From Bedellia somnulentella (Eukaryota > Arthropoda > Insecta > Lepidoptera > Bedelliidae): a stretch of 64,000 bases of DNA. Both the position numbers and the translations under genes were made by a program. Positions 11,890 to 23,900 of this stretch are shown here, in pieces. Below the pieces are notes generated by a model. It did not search any database, was not told the DNA's origin, and was given only the letters and a program-made list of their open reading frames with translations. Position 1 is the stretch's first letter; each line of letters begins with the position of its first letter. The DNA lies in assembly GCA_963576735.1 (NCBI GenBank), contig OY755171.1, forward strand, positions 10,540,001 through 10,604,000. The letters run 5' to 3'.

Positions 11890-12581
11890 CCCACCAAAAA
11901 CATTAAATGTAAAAAAATGTCAAGTCTCTCGATGCAGTCTTTCCATCGTAAAAAGTTTTGAGATCTCATAGAAGCCAAGTCCTATTCAAAATATTTCGTA
12001 GTTATAAATCAACATTTAGTAATTGTATCAATAGTTTTCTTTATATTATAATTATAGTGACTTGGCAATGAGCACAAATTAAAAGCTGCTTGCTGCCTGG
12101 AATTATGTGCAAATGTTACTGACGAGACCAGTGATCAGATTATTTGTTATGTGTGAATCATGATGGTCACTACCGACTACATGCTCCAATACAATAATTA
12201 AGAATACCTTACGGGCCATCGCTTTATGAAAGTAAATGAATCGAGAGTGCACTAAGACTAACTGCCGTTGCCGAAATTCGGTTGGGACGACACGGATAAA
12301 CCAAAAGAAAATTAATTTTGTGATATTAATGTTTACGCATGCGGTGTGTGTAACTTTCAACTCCTCCAAATATGCCGTTTTATTTGTTTCTTCTTGTGCT
12401 CATTGCCAAGTTACAATAATTATAATATAAAGAAAACTATTGATACAATTACTAAATGTTGATTTATAACTACGAAATATTTTGAATAGGACTTGGCTTC
12501 TATGAGATCTCAAAACTTTTTACGATGGAAAGACTGCATCGAGAGACTTGACATTTTTTTACATTTAATGTTTTTGGTGGG
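11890..12581. mobile_element. Foldback element with 188-bp near-identical inverted arms
   Basis: Arms 11890-12077 and 12394-12581 are reverse complements of each other with only a few mismatches. The tips read CCCACCAAAAAC and GTTTTTGGTGGG. The 316-bp spacer holds no recognisable domain; overlapping short open frames on both strands look incidental. Equal arm length and near-identity argue for a real, young foldback or MITE-like transposon rather than chance. No convincing target-site duplication is visible at the tips. It begins 8 bp after the stop of the OTU fragment. Confidence 0.85.
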
Positions 12582-12687
12582 TTTATATTATTCTATTCAG
12601 TTAGCTCAAATTCAAAACGTAGCTGAGGATATTTTTTGTAGCTCTGGGTACCCTTTCTTGGAATTAATAACCTATAAATCTATCTTC

Positions 12688-13081
12688 TATCTATACTATA
12701 ATAAGACTGTAACAAGGTCAAAACTGTACATTGGAGAAAAAAAACCGGTGGAATATGTTTCATTTTCAATATTGAAGCCAAATTTAAGCTTTTTGAAATA
12801 ATTGTCTGTCTATCTGTCTGTTTGTCCGGTCATCACGTTAATTCTACCAAACGGATCTTGATCAAATTTGGTATAAATGTAGCCTATATACCTGGCCAAC
12901 ATATAAGATATCATTTATCCCGGATTTCGCAAGGGTACTCACAGAAACATATAAAATCCATAACCTTCCAAACCAAATCGTTACTAATGTATATATTGTA
13001 TACTAGATGGCGCGAGTAGTTGCTTTCTACATCGCGGTATGAGTTCTTCTATTCTTTGTTATAAATACTTCAGTTCAGACT
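12688..13081 (+). repeat. Dispersed repeat, Helitron-like start
   Basis: Begins with CTATACTATAATAAGACTGT, which recurs at 14513-14560 in nearly the same form (both followed by AAAACTGTACATTG). It continues with a CTGTCTGTCTGTTTGTCCGG block and ends with an AGATGGCGCGAGTAG block. The TC-start and context resemble lepidopteran Helitron-like repeats, but neither terminus is proven. Confidence 0.35.
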
Positions 13082-13839
13082 AAACTTTTATGACTCCGAT
13101 GCTTTGTGTTACCGATGCTTTGTGCTTTCAGTAAGTTATTTCTACGTCACAAAGTTACACTATACAAAACATGTATACGGTCAGTCCTCTCGTACGGTAG
13201 TGTTGCGTTTGCACACGCCAGAGAGGGCTTGATTTACCGCCTCCAGGTGATACAAAATAGGTTCATGCGCAAGGCGGTAGGGGCGCCTTGGTATGTAAGG
13301 AACTATGATCTCCACAGAGACTTAGAACTCCCTACAATCAAGGATCACTTCAAAGAAATCTCACATAGATACTTTGATAGGATCCCTGATCACCCCAACC
13401 CCGAGTTTCGCTCGATTACACTATCTCACCGGATGACGGAACTCGAGAGAGACGCCCTCGTAGCGTGTTCTTGGATCCCGACGACCCGATCAACCGCGAG
13501 CTTAAGGCCTCAGAGGCCACCAGCGCTCACGGACAAAGAACACACCACTCCAGGCACTGACCTCGGCGAGGTAGAAGAAACCCAAATTAGAACCTCCCTT
13601 GCCGTGCCACTGGCATAGGCCCCCCGACGGACGCGAGAGTTCGCACTGTATGACATAAGCCTCCCGCTTGGTCACCTTGTTAGGGCTCCTTTCTCCCTCT
13701 ATCCGATTTAGCTTAGCTACACTCCTTTGCCCCGCCAGGGCGGCCCTCAGCTGCCCGGCACACATAAAGTCATGGTGAAGCCGCACAGGCCACAGGGCCA
13801 GCAGCAACCAATCCTTTCGAAAAAAAAAACTTTTATGAC
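13082..13839 (+). mobile_element. 5'-truncated jockey-like LINE with poly(A) and 13-bp target-site duplication
   Basis: A perfect direct repeat AAACTTTTATGAC (13082-13094 and 13827-13839) flanks the insert. Inside, about 13130-13618 encodes the RT C-terminal segment (LYKTCIRSVLSYGSVAFAHA, then FMRKAVGAPWYVRN). A 200-bp GC-rich 3' UTR and a poly(A) run at about 13819-13829 follow. The 5' junction carries a short tandem CCGATGCTTTGTG doublet. All hallmarks of target-primed reverse transcription are present. Confidence 0.9.
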
Positions 13840-13884
13840 AATTCGGAGTTTGCCGGGTTAGTTAGATTGTAAATATTATCATAC

Positions 13885-14015
13885 TAGCTTTTTGCCCGCG
13901 ACTACGTCCGCGTAGACTACATGTTTTGCATCCGGTTTACATCCAAAATACCTAAACACTATCTTTACTTCTGTTTTTTTATATTTATATTTCCGCGGGC
14001 GTTATAATAGATATA
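13885..14015. repeat. Dispersed repeat with CCCGCGACTACGTCCGCG core
   Basis: The block CTAGCTTTTTGCCCGCGACT followed by TTTTGCATCCGGTTTACATC recurs in diverged form at about 42870-42960. It is a common end motif of lepidopteran repeats, probably Helitron-like. Boundaries are not resolved. Confidence 0.4.
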
Positions 14016-14019
14016 AAAA

Positions 14020-14190
14020 ACATTGAGGCTTTTTAAGTGATTATTGGGCGATGCAGTTGGAGACCCATTTAACTACCTTTTCCCCATTCAACTTCCAAAA
14101 GTGGATAAAGAATTACTATCTCTGAAGCTGTGGCTACCCTTTTTTGGGATTTATAGCCGTTACTATATTCTCATGAATGATTGATAGATG
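14020..14190 (+). mobile_element. SINE family S1, 5' truncated
   Basis: Starts at GGCGATGCAGTTGGAGACCC, then AACTTCCAAAAGTGG, CTGTGGCTACCC and TTATAGCCGTTA. The ATGT tail is lost. Confidence 0.75.
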
Positions 14191-14199
14191 AATTTCATA

Positions 14200-15990
14200 T
14201 ATTCCTTTTTGTAGTGGTTATATCAGTCAATCGCATCAAGTTTCAAATTTCTAGATACAGAAATGTCAAAAATCTGTACACTATATTTCTATAAAACCTT
14301 TTTAATTGTTCATAAGAATCATGAAACAATATTTTGTACCAAGTTTCTATGTTCAAAAATGAGAATATCTTTAGTAAGTATGGATGGATAACAGTTTGGC
14401 GCTCCGGTGGTGGCCGGGTGCTGCCCCCTACATTGAGCGTTGGTGATTGTGTGAGAGTTTGTAGCCGATCAGTCATAGATGGCAGTCCTTAATTAAATTG
14501 TAATTCTAATCTATACTATAATAAGACTGCACCGAGGTTAAAAACTGTACATTGAAGAAATCAAATACTACAACTTTTATGAGCGCACATAATCAATGTA
14601 ACACATATTATTATTTAAATTATGCTCAAATAAAAATTTTGATAACTGAACGTATCTTTGGTGCCCATGATGGTTATATGCTTAGTTTATTTCCAGCTAC
14701 AATAAAACAAAAGTTATTTGGTTGTACACTAACAACAGCTACTGATAGGCTCTTCAGATATTATCATGAAATATAGAGTTGTAAAACTGAATTTTTAAAT
14801 GAAATCTTTTATTTCAAATATAATTTATTTTAGGCGAATCTTCCATTGAAATTAAGTTCACTTATCGCCATCTGCAGGAAAATTCATGAACTAAATAAAA
14901 AGGCACTAAAGGCACGCAATTTTTCCACACCCGCTTCGCTCTGCTTCACAACGAGTGGAAGGTGGCAGCTGCTGTGCTGGCAAGTTGCGCTATGCAAACA
15001 TTTGAGCAAATAAATCTTTGCAGCTTTCATATAATAACATTTCATGCATATATATATCAACAACACACTACATCGTATAAGTGTTTAAATCTCTGCAGTC
15101 TTGTGTTTCATCATTTCTATAAAACAAACTATTTCTGATGATTCATGTTTTAGTTCATAGATGGCGTGGCGCAAATTAAGCAAGCACTGAAATGTCGACT
15201 TATGTCGATATCATAGAGAGCGTTAATGTAATGATGTGACCAGTATAGGCGAGAACTACAAATTTGACCGAAAAGGGACGTAACATGGGAACATGTTTAA
15301 TCAAATCAAATAATTTATTTCAGATAATAAAATCCATGGTTTACAATTTACAATTTCAATAAATTAAATATAAATGTCATATACATGAATAAAATACCTA
15401 AAATTAACTAAACACAACGTCAGATAAAAAAAAAATAGCATTAAATTAAAAAAAAAACAATGATATAAAATTATTTAAAAAATAAAAATGAAAAAATATA
15501 TATTTGTTACTCAATTACGCCTTAACGAACGTTTTACGAATCACGCTATTTCTTATTCGATCACATAAACTATCTCTACAAACTATTGAGAGGGACCTCA
15601 TCTCTACTGCATTATCTTTACTCTCATGCTTCTTCTGCCTCACCCAACGTTCTCTACCATACATAAGCGTAGGGAAGTGTTATTTTAAAAGCAGAAGTTA
15701 CAAGTTATCGTCACGAATCAGGGTTAATACTTTGTGTCTTTTATTGTAGTTACGTGAGTAGTTCATTTGATACCATTTGAAATCCACTCAGCTGAATCTA
15801 TGTATAGCATTGTTAAATGGTTGTTAGTATGGAACGCACATTACTTTCAACCGTATTATACCCCCTTAGGCATATACTTTAGGTTGGGTTATTTATTCAT
15901 AAAAACTTCTAATTTGTAACATTCACTACCACACATCACATCGGCAATAAAACTATATTTGATTCTGTATATTGTTTTATTAATATGTAT
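14200..15990. other. Intergenic stretch with repeat remnants
   Basis: Holds the second copy of the CTATACTATAATAAGACTG repeat (14513) and a retroelement-tail-like block at about 15300-15360 (AATCAAATCAAATAATTTAT). A related block lies at 45175-45240. The rest is AT-rich. No coding exon is supported. Confidence 0.35.
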
Positions 15991-16002
15991 AACTTCTAAA
16001 GA

Positions 16003-16008
16003 TTTATT
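16003..16008 (-). terminator. Polyadenylation signal AATAAA of the transporter gene
   Basis: The plus strand reads tttatt; the hexamer lies about 116 nt after the stop codon at 16124. Confidence 0.5.
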
Positions 16009-16123
16009 TTTAGAAACACGTATTTAATATAATTAAAGTATTAAAATAAGTTGCATTAATTATAAAGTAAATTAAAGTACAATAAACCTAAGTCCAAATA
16101 TAATTAGCAGTGTAATACTAATC

Positions 16124-17749
16124 TTAATGACCTATTCTTTCAGCATCTTCTATAGTATCAGGTAGCTTAGTCCCTATTGTTTCAGGCTGTGTTAACACTA
16201 AGAGAGCAGATATAATTGCCATAGTTCCGAACATTACCGAAGGGATTCCAGACCAATACACCATAAGCGGAGGAGTTAGAGGAGCTATAACGGATCCTAC
16301 TCGACCAAGCATCGAAGAAAACCCAAGAAGGGAATGCCTGTGCCTCGTTGGGTACAGTTCAGATGTATATAAATACACAGAAGTGAAAACTAAAGCAATG
16401 CTGAACTTACCTATTAAATACACAGTCATAGAAACATTCATGTACTGTTGCGGAATAAAAGCAAAAGAAAGACAACAAAAAGAACATAATAAATATCCGA
16501 AAAATAGAGTAAGCTTTCTTCCTATTCTATCAAGCATTAGAACAGCTGTCCAATAACCAGGGATTTCAATAGCTGCAATTGCCATGTAGTTTAAATACAT
16601 ATTTCCAGACAAAGATACAGAATTAATAGATAACCCATAGTAAACAAATGTTGTAGTGATCCACCAAACAGGAGTGACACAACATCTTCTCCATAACACT
16701 GGGGATCGTATTATTTTCTGAACCAAAGATGAATCATCAGAATCACCCTTGTCATAAGATATAGACCTAGTGTTAAAAGCTTCTATAATTGTATCTTCCA
16801 TCTCACTCTTAAGAGTTTTACCATTTAATCGAGCAATTTGTTTAATTACCAATTTTGCTCTCTCTTTTTTGTCTTTACTTAAAAGCCAACGGAAACTTTC
16901 CGTCAACAACCAATGGTAAGATATTAATAAAAATACTGGAACAAACAAAACCAAAGTTAGAGTCCGCCATTCAGGCACAAATGACGCAATAAGTCCTAAT
17001 AATACTTGTCCGAGAGCAAACATCGATGATAAGTATGCACTAGTTACCACACGGTGTTTAGTGCCAACTATTTCAGTTGCTAAGATGTAAGCCGCACTAA
17101 ACACACCGCCTCCCAAAGCAGTTTGCATAAACTGTAAAGTCGAGTACATAACATAATTGACTGAAAATGAGCGTATCAACCCGATCAGAGCAACATTGAG
17201 AGAGAACACGACAACTGAGGTACGCCGCCCGAAGTAGTCTGACACAAATCCTGCTAAAGGCAAAGCTACCATTCCACCAAGACTATTTAGAGTGCCGACC
17301 AACGCACGTAGCCACTCGTTGCATTCTATATTGAAGTCATAAACAATTGAATTGGTTCTCTCATATACGAAGCTATCACACTTTATTGTTTTATTTTGAT
17401 TAAACATTTGCGCAGGACATATTTCTTCGCCCGCAATAATGGGCTCGACGCTTGAACTATTTTCGTATCTTAAGCAGCCGTCAATATCACCCGCACTTGT
17501 GACAGGAATAGCATTCTGAATCCAACGAGGTGAAAATTCACTGTCCGTATCACATTCAGGTATTAAGCATCTGTGAGGTAGTTTCACTGCGGTAAATATA
17601 TAATCACTTGACATAAATCCACATATGATGGCGGGAAACGCGATAAGTAGTAGATTTATTGCTTGATATTTACCAAACTGTCCTAGATTATTATTAAACA
17701 GATCATCAAAACTTGTACGCACTGCTTCATTTTTCGTTTCGGCAGTCAT
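16124..17749 (-). CDS. Organic cation transporter-like protein (SLC22, major facilitator superfamily), intronless
   Basis: A 541-residue single-exon MFS transporter. Domain layout: cytosolic N-terminus with SFDDLFNNNLGQFGKYQ, the first membrane helix at about 30-50, then a large extracellular loop (about 51-145). That loop has six cysteines (61, 66, 92, 111, 124, 143) and N-glycosylation sequons near N97 and N119, the hallmark of the SLC22 family. The MFS signature DYFGRR is at 171-176, followed by further helices. A cytosolic loop after helix 6 carries LLSKDKKERAK. LYPTRHRHSLLG lies in the second half. Length matches the family (about 520-570 aa). Expected role: plasma-membrane uptake or exchange of organic cations or zwitterions such as carnitine- or carcinine-like compounds. 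The substrate cannot be told. Most SLC22 genes have introns, so the intronless form may be retrogene-like. Gene B ends 208 bp upstream. Confidence 0.9.
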   Translation of the reverse strand: MTAETKNEAVRTSFDDLFNNNLGQFGKYQAINLLLIAFPAIICGFMSSDYIFTAVKLPHRCLIPECDTDSEFSPRWIQNAIPVTSAGDIDGCLRYENSSSVEPIIAGEEICPAQMFNQNKTIKCDSFVYERTNSIVYDFNIECNEWLRALVGTLNSLGGMVALPLAGFVSDYFGRRTSVVVFSLNVALIGLIRSFSVNYVMYSTLQFMQTALGGGVFSAAYILATEIVGTKHRVVTSAYLSSMFALGQVLLGLIASFVPEWRTLTLVLFVPVFLLISYHWLLTESFRWLLSKDKKERAKLVIKQIARLNGKTLKSEMEDTIIEAFNTRSISYDKGDSDDSSLVQKIIRSPVLWRRCCVTPVWWITTTFVYYGLSINSVSLSGNMYLNYMAIAAIEIPGYWTAVLMLDRIGRKLTLFFGYLLCSFCCLSFAFIPQQYMNVSMTVYLIGKFSIALVFTSVYLYTSELYPTRHRHSLLGFSSMLGRVGSVIAPLTPPLMVYWSGIPSVMFGTMAIISALLVLTQPETIGTKLPDTIEDAERIGH

Positions 17750-17754
17750 TTTTC

Positions 17755-17815
17755 ACTGATTTGTTACAACAGAAATCTCCAAAATAATATATTTATACCA
17801 AATATATCTTATCAG
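17755..17815 (-). promoter_or_regulatory. Core promoter of the transporter gene with GATA-type site
   Basis: On the minus strand, going towards the start codon: a GATA-factor-like CTGATAAG (17815-17808), then TATAAATA (17797-17790), then the arthropod initiator TCAGT (17759-17755) just 5 nt before the ATG. A CTGATAAG site is typical of gut-, fat-body- or Malpighian-tubule-expressed insect genes; that tissue link is inference. TATA to initiator is about 40 nt, so transcription may start at another nearby base. Confidence 0.4.
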
Positions 17816-17957
17816 ATATTAGCAACAGACTAGATTTGTGACGTATAAGTACTCAATTGCCGCTGGCTAACATCACAAGGCCACAATGAATACTCAGTAG
17901 ACAATCCAAGAATAACCACTTGAGTTATTTGTTTCTCGTAAGGTTTTGGTATTTGAT

Positions 17958-20900
17958 TTAGTGATTTGGTGTCTCTTTATTTAAAGGTTTTTCGCTCTGA
18001 GCGAAATCAGATGAGAACTTGCTCATAATGCTTTCCGATTTTGCGGTATAGCATGCTGAATATGCGCTGTTTGCTTTGTATCGACTCTCGTAGTCTTGTC
18101 GGGCATCAAGAACAGCGGTATCGAACATGCCGAGGCTGGATAGATAGGGTGCTCTCCTGTGCTCGGGATGCTCAATCATCCAACGGCAATACTCTTTCAC
18201 ACTCCTGTAAAACCAAAAAACTAATTCAATAAGATACAATGATTTGTTAACGAATTTATAAATAAATTGTTAATAAATTTGTTTACGAATGTACACATGC
18301 ATATTTAAGATATTCAGATTATCTGTAGTTGGTGGTTTACTAGGCGTCTAGTGTTTCATAATTCCAATTTATTTATTAACGTCATCATTTTTCTATGCTA
18401 GGGCCATTCAACTTCGAGATGCCTCAAACGATGAATGTGACGTATTGAAAAACTATTACTCAATGTGTGTTTGATTTTATTATAGAGTAAATTAATATTA
18501 ATTTAGCTTACTTTTTTGCTCTTATTCTTTGTTTTGTGTTCGGAATATGTAAGATCTATAAACAAAGCCCAATTTAAGTAAATGAATAATTTTATAAATT
18601 TAAATTGTTAAGGATTTATCAACTTTCAAATGTGGCTCAGGAGTTTCTAGATCTGAAGCTCTGACTAACCCTTTAAGGGATTTATTGCCGGGAGTATATG
18701 TATGTACGCATGTATTTTAAATATATAAATATTAGAATTTAACAAAATAATGTTAAAATAAAATGAACTAACATGAAAGTCGTATTCGTTATCTCTTTTT
18801 TGATTAGATACTTAAATATCTTGATTAGGCGTTTATTTTATTTTGATGCACACGAGTATAAATCTTATTTAATCATTTCTGATGATTTATAGCATCATTT
18901 ATGGACATTGGACCTGTGGAACCAATGCCAGCAGACTCCAGTTGTGACTGACATCGCACTGAGAAAATGGAGGTGGATGGGGCACACATTTCGAAGAGGG
19001 ACCACAAACGCCAGCATCGCATTCGAGTGGAAACCACCGGACGGCAAGCGAGCCCGCGGCCGTCCCGTACACACTTGGCGCCGGAGCGTGGAGAGCGAGC
19101 TGCGAGCGGCGGGACTGAGTTGGAGTGCGGCCAGGGAAGTCGCAGCAGACAGGAAGGCGTGGCGGGAGCTTGTGCAGGCCCTGTGCACCAGTGGGGTGCC
19201 ATAGGACAACAACAACATAGCATCATTTTGTCTTACAAACAGCTCAAATAATCGCTACTTGAAATAATTATAAAAGTTCGGTTTGGAGTCACAGCTTAAA
19301 ACTATCAACTCTGACTGCTTCAAACAGTCTTTTAACTTCTGGGGGTAGAGTAAGGCATAAGCAATAGTAAAAGAACAAAGGAAGTGAGATGACCAGAGAA
19401 AAAAGAAAGGCCACGAAAAATGACTAAGTTGACTACTATATAACATTCCAAAAATTAATCTTTTTTTCTTTATACTTTGAAGTGTTGTTATGAAATATAT
19501 ATTTTTTAGATGTTTCTCTTGGTATTTAATTCTATTAAAAAGCTATTTTATGTAAAAGTCTAGTGAGCGGAATCACAGCTATTCTGTATCGGCCGCACGA
19601 GGACGCATTTCAGAGTATATTTTTTTAAGCTGTCTTCTCTTTATAAATATTTTTTTTAATGTCTTTACTTAAACATTAATAGTTTTTGAGGGATGACCAA
19701 AAAACAAAAAACCTTATTTTTATCATGCTGAAAAATCATAAAAAATATTCTATGCGTCATTTCTAATTCAACTAGATTTAAGTATGACTGGATTGTTGTA
19801 TTGTTTATGCAGATTAACGCATAGTCATCAGTTTCACCATGTTGTTGTACATCTATCTCACATGACTCTAATTTATTGACCTCTCCATTCAAAGGTTGTC
19901 TGGAAGAGATCGCTTTTAGTGATAAGACCGCCAATTGTACTTTTGTTAAATCATTCTGTGTATTTGTAATTGTTTTTCCATATTTGATGTACAATAAAGA
20001 GTTTTCTATTCTATTCTATTCTATTCAATGAGCTATCGTAAAAAAATTAGGACCTTTATGAATCTAATGAGTTGTAGTACATATTCTAAAGACCTTTATC
20101 AAGAATAAACACGGCATTTAACTTGTTGACTAGACTTATATAATTGCAATAGTAATAAAGCGCGAACTGCTCGCTGAGAAAACGGATTTCGTGCTGCCTT
20201 TTTAGATACAATTTTATCAACACTATTGCATCTTAAGCTAAATACGTAGCAATGGCAATTTAAAAATCCGGATTTCTATCAAATTAAAGTAATTTGTAGT
20301 GAAAGCATTGAATAAACGGATGGAATCAGGTACTTACTTAAGGTTCGTTATATCTTCCCAGACTGTTTTTAGTGTAATTAGATCTTTAGGGACAGATTTA
20401 GTTAATCTCCATTCATTTTTAACATCATTCTTTGGAGCTTTCCAACGATCTTTCCTTGGTAAAAACTTGTCAAATGCTATTTGATTGTCAGGTTTTTGTT
20501 CTGCTTTTATATCTTCTTTAATTAATCGATCTAACGCGGCACTTCTTGATTGCTGAAATGACATACACGCATATTAAGCTATAATCACGCCATTAGTTTC
20601 TATTGTGGTAGACAGAACCTTTTAATCGCCATTTTGTAAAATTCTGTTAAACCTCTCGAGCATTATTCACATTAATCAATATTTATTTCTGCATTGCACT
20701 TCTTCATCGAAATCCATTCCATTCTCTTATCAAAAAGTATTACTTGTACGTGCCGTGTAGTGCCGGCTTAGACTGATAGCGCACTGATAAAATATGTCAG
20801 GTGTTTATCCCAAATAAATTTGTTAATCCGTAGAGTCAAAAGTTGCTCATAAAAGATTATTTGGAATATGTGTTGCATCACAAATACACTATCACTGCCG

Positions 20901-23900
20901 GGGACGGTTGAGATTTATTGTCAAATAACATACATACATATACCCATTAGTTTCCATTGGGGTCAGCAAAGGCTATCGATCGCCACTTAGTAAGATCCTG
21001 GCAAACCTCTCATGCTTTATTTTCACATTATCAATATTTAAATACATGTCTTAATATTTTTGATTCATAGTAGAAAATAATAATGCTTCCAATAGATTCA
21101 TTACCATATACCATTTATGCTGTTTATTTCTCATAATTCATATCTTTTCAGAGTAGAGATTTATTTTTGTAAATCACAGTCTTAGTACTTAATCATTCAA
21201 TGTATAAAAAATCTTTAAAAACTCATTGTACGATTCATCACTGTATTATTTTATTACTCTTACGTCTCAAAGTAATTCTAAGTTAGTTTGACAGTGCGCT
21301 GTAAATTGAAACTGTACTGCATAAATGTACTCACCCAAAGCTAGTTAATCACCAAAAAATATTCCTCTTTTAGCAACACCTACAATTATTTTAAATTACA
21401 TGCTGCTATCTTCAGCGACTAATTACACTTTACGGTCAATTGTAACATATACCTAAAGTAGCATACATAAAACGTATTGCTTATCATCATTTTCCGATTA
21501 CTTTTTACTGTCTCAACAAACGACGATATGCTTTTTACTGGTTTTATTGATTGTGATTGATATTGGTCCAGGTTTTATTGATATTATTTTAAAAGAAAAC
21601 GTTTTATTTTACTAATAGAAATTAAGAAATATAAGAACAGGATGAATGTTACCTAGAAATTCATTGAATTCAAACTCATCGTTAATTCAGTTGTTAAATT
21701 AACTCATATGTTTCGGAATGTAGGTTATGGATTTCACACCATAACTACACGCACACACTTAGGCCATTAGTTCCCATTGGGATAGACGGCGACCACACTG
21801 CATCTTTAACGAATCACACTATTTACCAATCGATTACATCAATCTTACGTAAAAAAAATGGGACTCCATGTCTACAGAATTTACTCTGCTTTAATCCTAT
21901 TTCTGCCACACCAACAGTCATACACATAGGTGTTGAATCTCGAACACTACCGTTGTTCGTTTCACCGTTGGACCTTTTTGGACGCCAACTGACTTCACTA
22001 TAAGCTATTCACAGCTGTATTGACCGCGTTCACTTTTTTACACTTATTTCAATATTTTCGTCACAATTTCCATCCTTTGCAAAAAAACGAACAACAAAGG
22101 CTTTTAGTTATTGGACCTTCATACCATCAATATCAATTACTTAAATTACGCATTCTGCCACGGTATTCTATGTCTCAAAAACTTGGTATTGGTTTTTTCC
22201 ACGTTAACTATCATTCCCTTTCTTTTATGTCATACCATACATAACGTCCACAAATCTCGTAAAGGATTCAAATCAAATTATACATACATACATACATATA
22301 CTCACGGCTATAAATCCCTAGAAGGGGTAGCCAGAGCTAAGGTATTAGATATTCCTCAGCCACTTTTGGAAGTTGAGTTGGGAAAAGATGGTGAAATAAA
22401 GGTTGTTGGTGATGGGTCTCCAACCGCATCGCCCAAAAATCCCTCAAAAGCCCCAATACCGTTAGTCGCCTCTTCCGTACACCCACCGGAAGAAATCAAA
22501 TCATAGAGCATCTAAAAAGGAAAAATATTATTGTAAGGCAGGATTAATAAATTACCTAAAAAAAATGCTTGTTACAATAACAAGTATACAAAACAATTAA
22601 GTAAGCCAAATACTGAAAAATAATATACTTATACCCTTTTAAAAATCGAAGTACTCACTTCAACAAAACCTGTAGTTCCTGCAACATTATCAGGTAAGCA
22701 AGGAAGTTCTTTCATTATTATTCTTAAACCTCGTTCAGCTTGTGATTCGAACCGCACCTGAAAATGGGAAGCAATATGCATTACTTTGTATTTTTAATTT
22801 ATTAACTATTATGTCGTGACTTCTTTATTAACTCTCGTCCCATAAGAATTTGTTTAGTTTGTATTGTATTAGGTATTTAAGAGACAGGCGTCTGTAGTAT
22901 AAAGAATAAAAGAACATGTATGAAAAAATTGTGGATGTAAATAAATAAAATTTAGAGAGGTTTGCCAGGATCGTACAAAGTGGCGATCGATAGACTCTGC
23001 CTTCCCCAATGGGAACTGATGGCGTTAGTATATGTATGTATATTTGAAATGTAACTAATGACAGTAACTGTGTTTTATCGCTCGGAACTGATAATAACCT
23101 AAATTATCACCGAACCCGCATGGCTTGTCATGAATTGCTGATAGATTACCCTCTTTATTTTTGGTTTTTTGGACCCTGGGTGACCTGGTACGCCACCTAG
23201 GAATTAGTTGAGGAAGTGTTTTCAATGTGCCTATCTGTAACCGCCCGTCGGTAGCGTCTAACTACAACTCATATAGAACTTACTGCTACCCGCCGCTGCT
23301 CACTTCACTATTCTACCCCTAGATGGCGCCGATCAGAGTGTATATGCCGGATATGTAACGTGACAATGTTTTTACTGTATTTATCTGGCTAGCACAGGGC
23401 ACTGGCCAGATAAATCTAAAACAATCTTTTCTCACGTTCTAAATCAACGCTTTACATATTTAAAAAATAATATACAAAAATATAATTAGTCCATTTAAAT
23501 ATTTTATTTAACTCACCTGAAACATCTCTTTAATTTCTTTTGGAGAAAAGCCTGTTTTCAGATCTCCATCCAATTCCTTCATGAATTGACAAAAATCTTC
23601 TACTATCTGTAATTCAATGAAAATAAATTGAAGTTTCTGCGTGGGGTGTGTTGTAGTTTTATTATTTAATGGATATATAAAATAAAGGCATTACAATACT
23701 GACATCATTAGTTCATCATGATAATGATAATTCCGTTGCACTGCTGAATGAACAGCTGGGCTACACCGTTTGCCCACTTTTGTAATTTTTTTTAAATAAT
23801 ATGGTCACACGTCATTGATGTTTTTGGGTGGGGGAGTGGGGAGCCTGGCCTATAAATATCACCGCAAAATCGTATGAACGGCACTCGTGTTGAGTCGAAA

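Noticed and set aside
12103..12430. Overlapping open frames in the foldback spacer
   Set aside because: No domain, no codon logic, and both strands are open over the same short interval; more likely chance.
18873..19226. Minus-strand open frames in the GC-rich block
   Set aside because: Shadows of the RTE fragment on the plus strand, which has the recognisable GRP..TWRR motif and the target duplication.
22020..22506. 131-codon plus-strand frame as a gene
   Set aside because: Its C-terminal half is reverse-strand S1 SINE sequence; the same text occurs in several other S1 copies.
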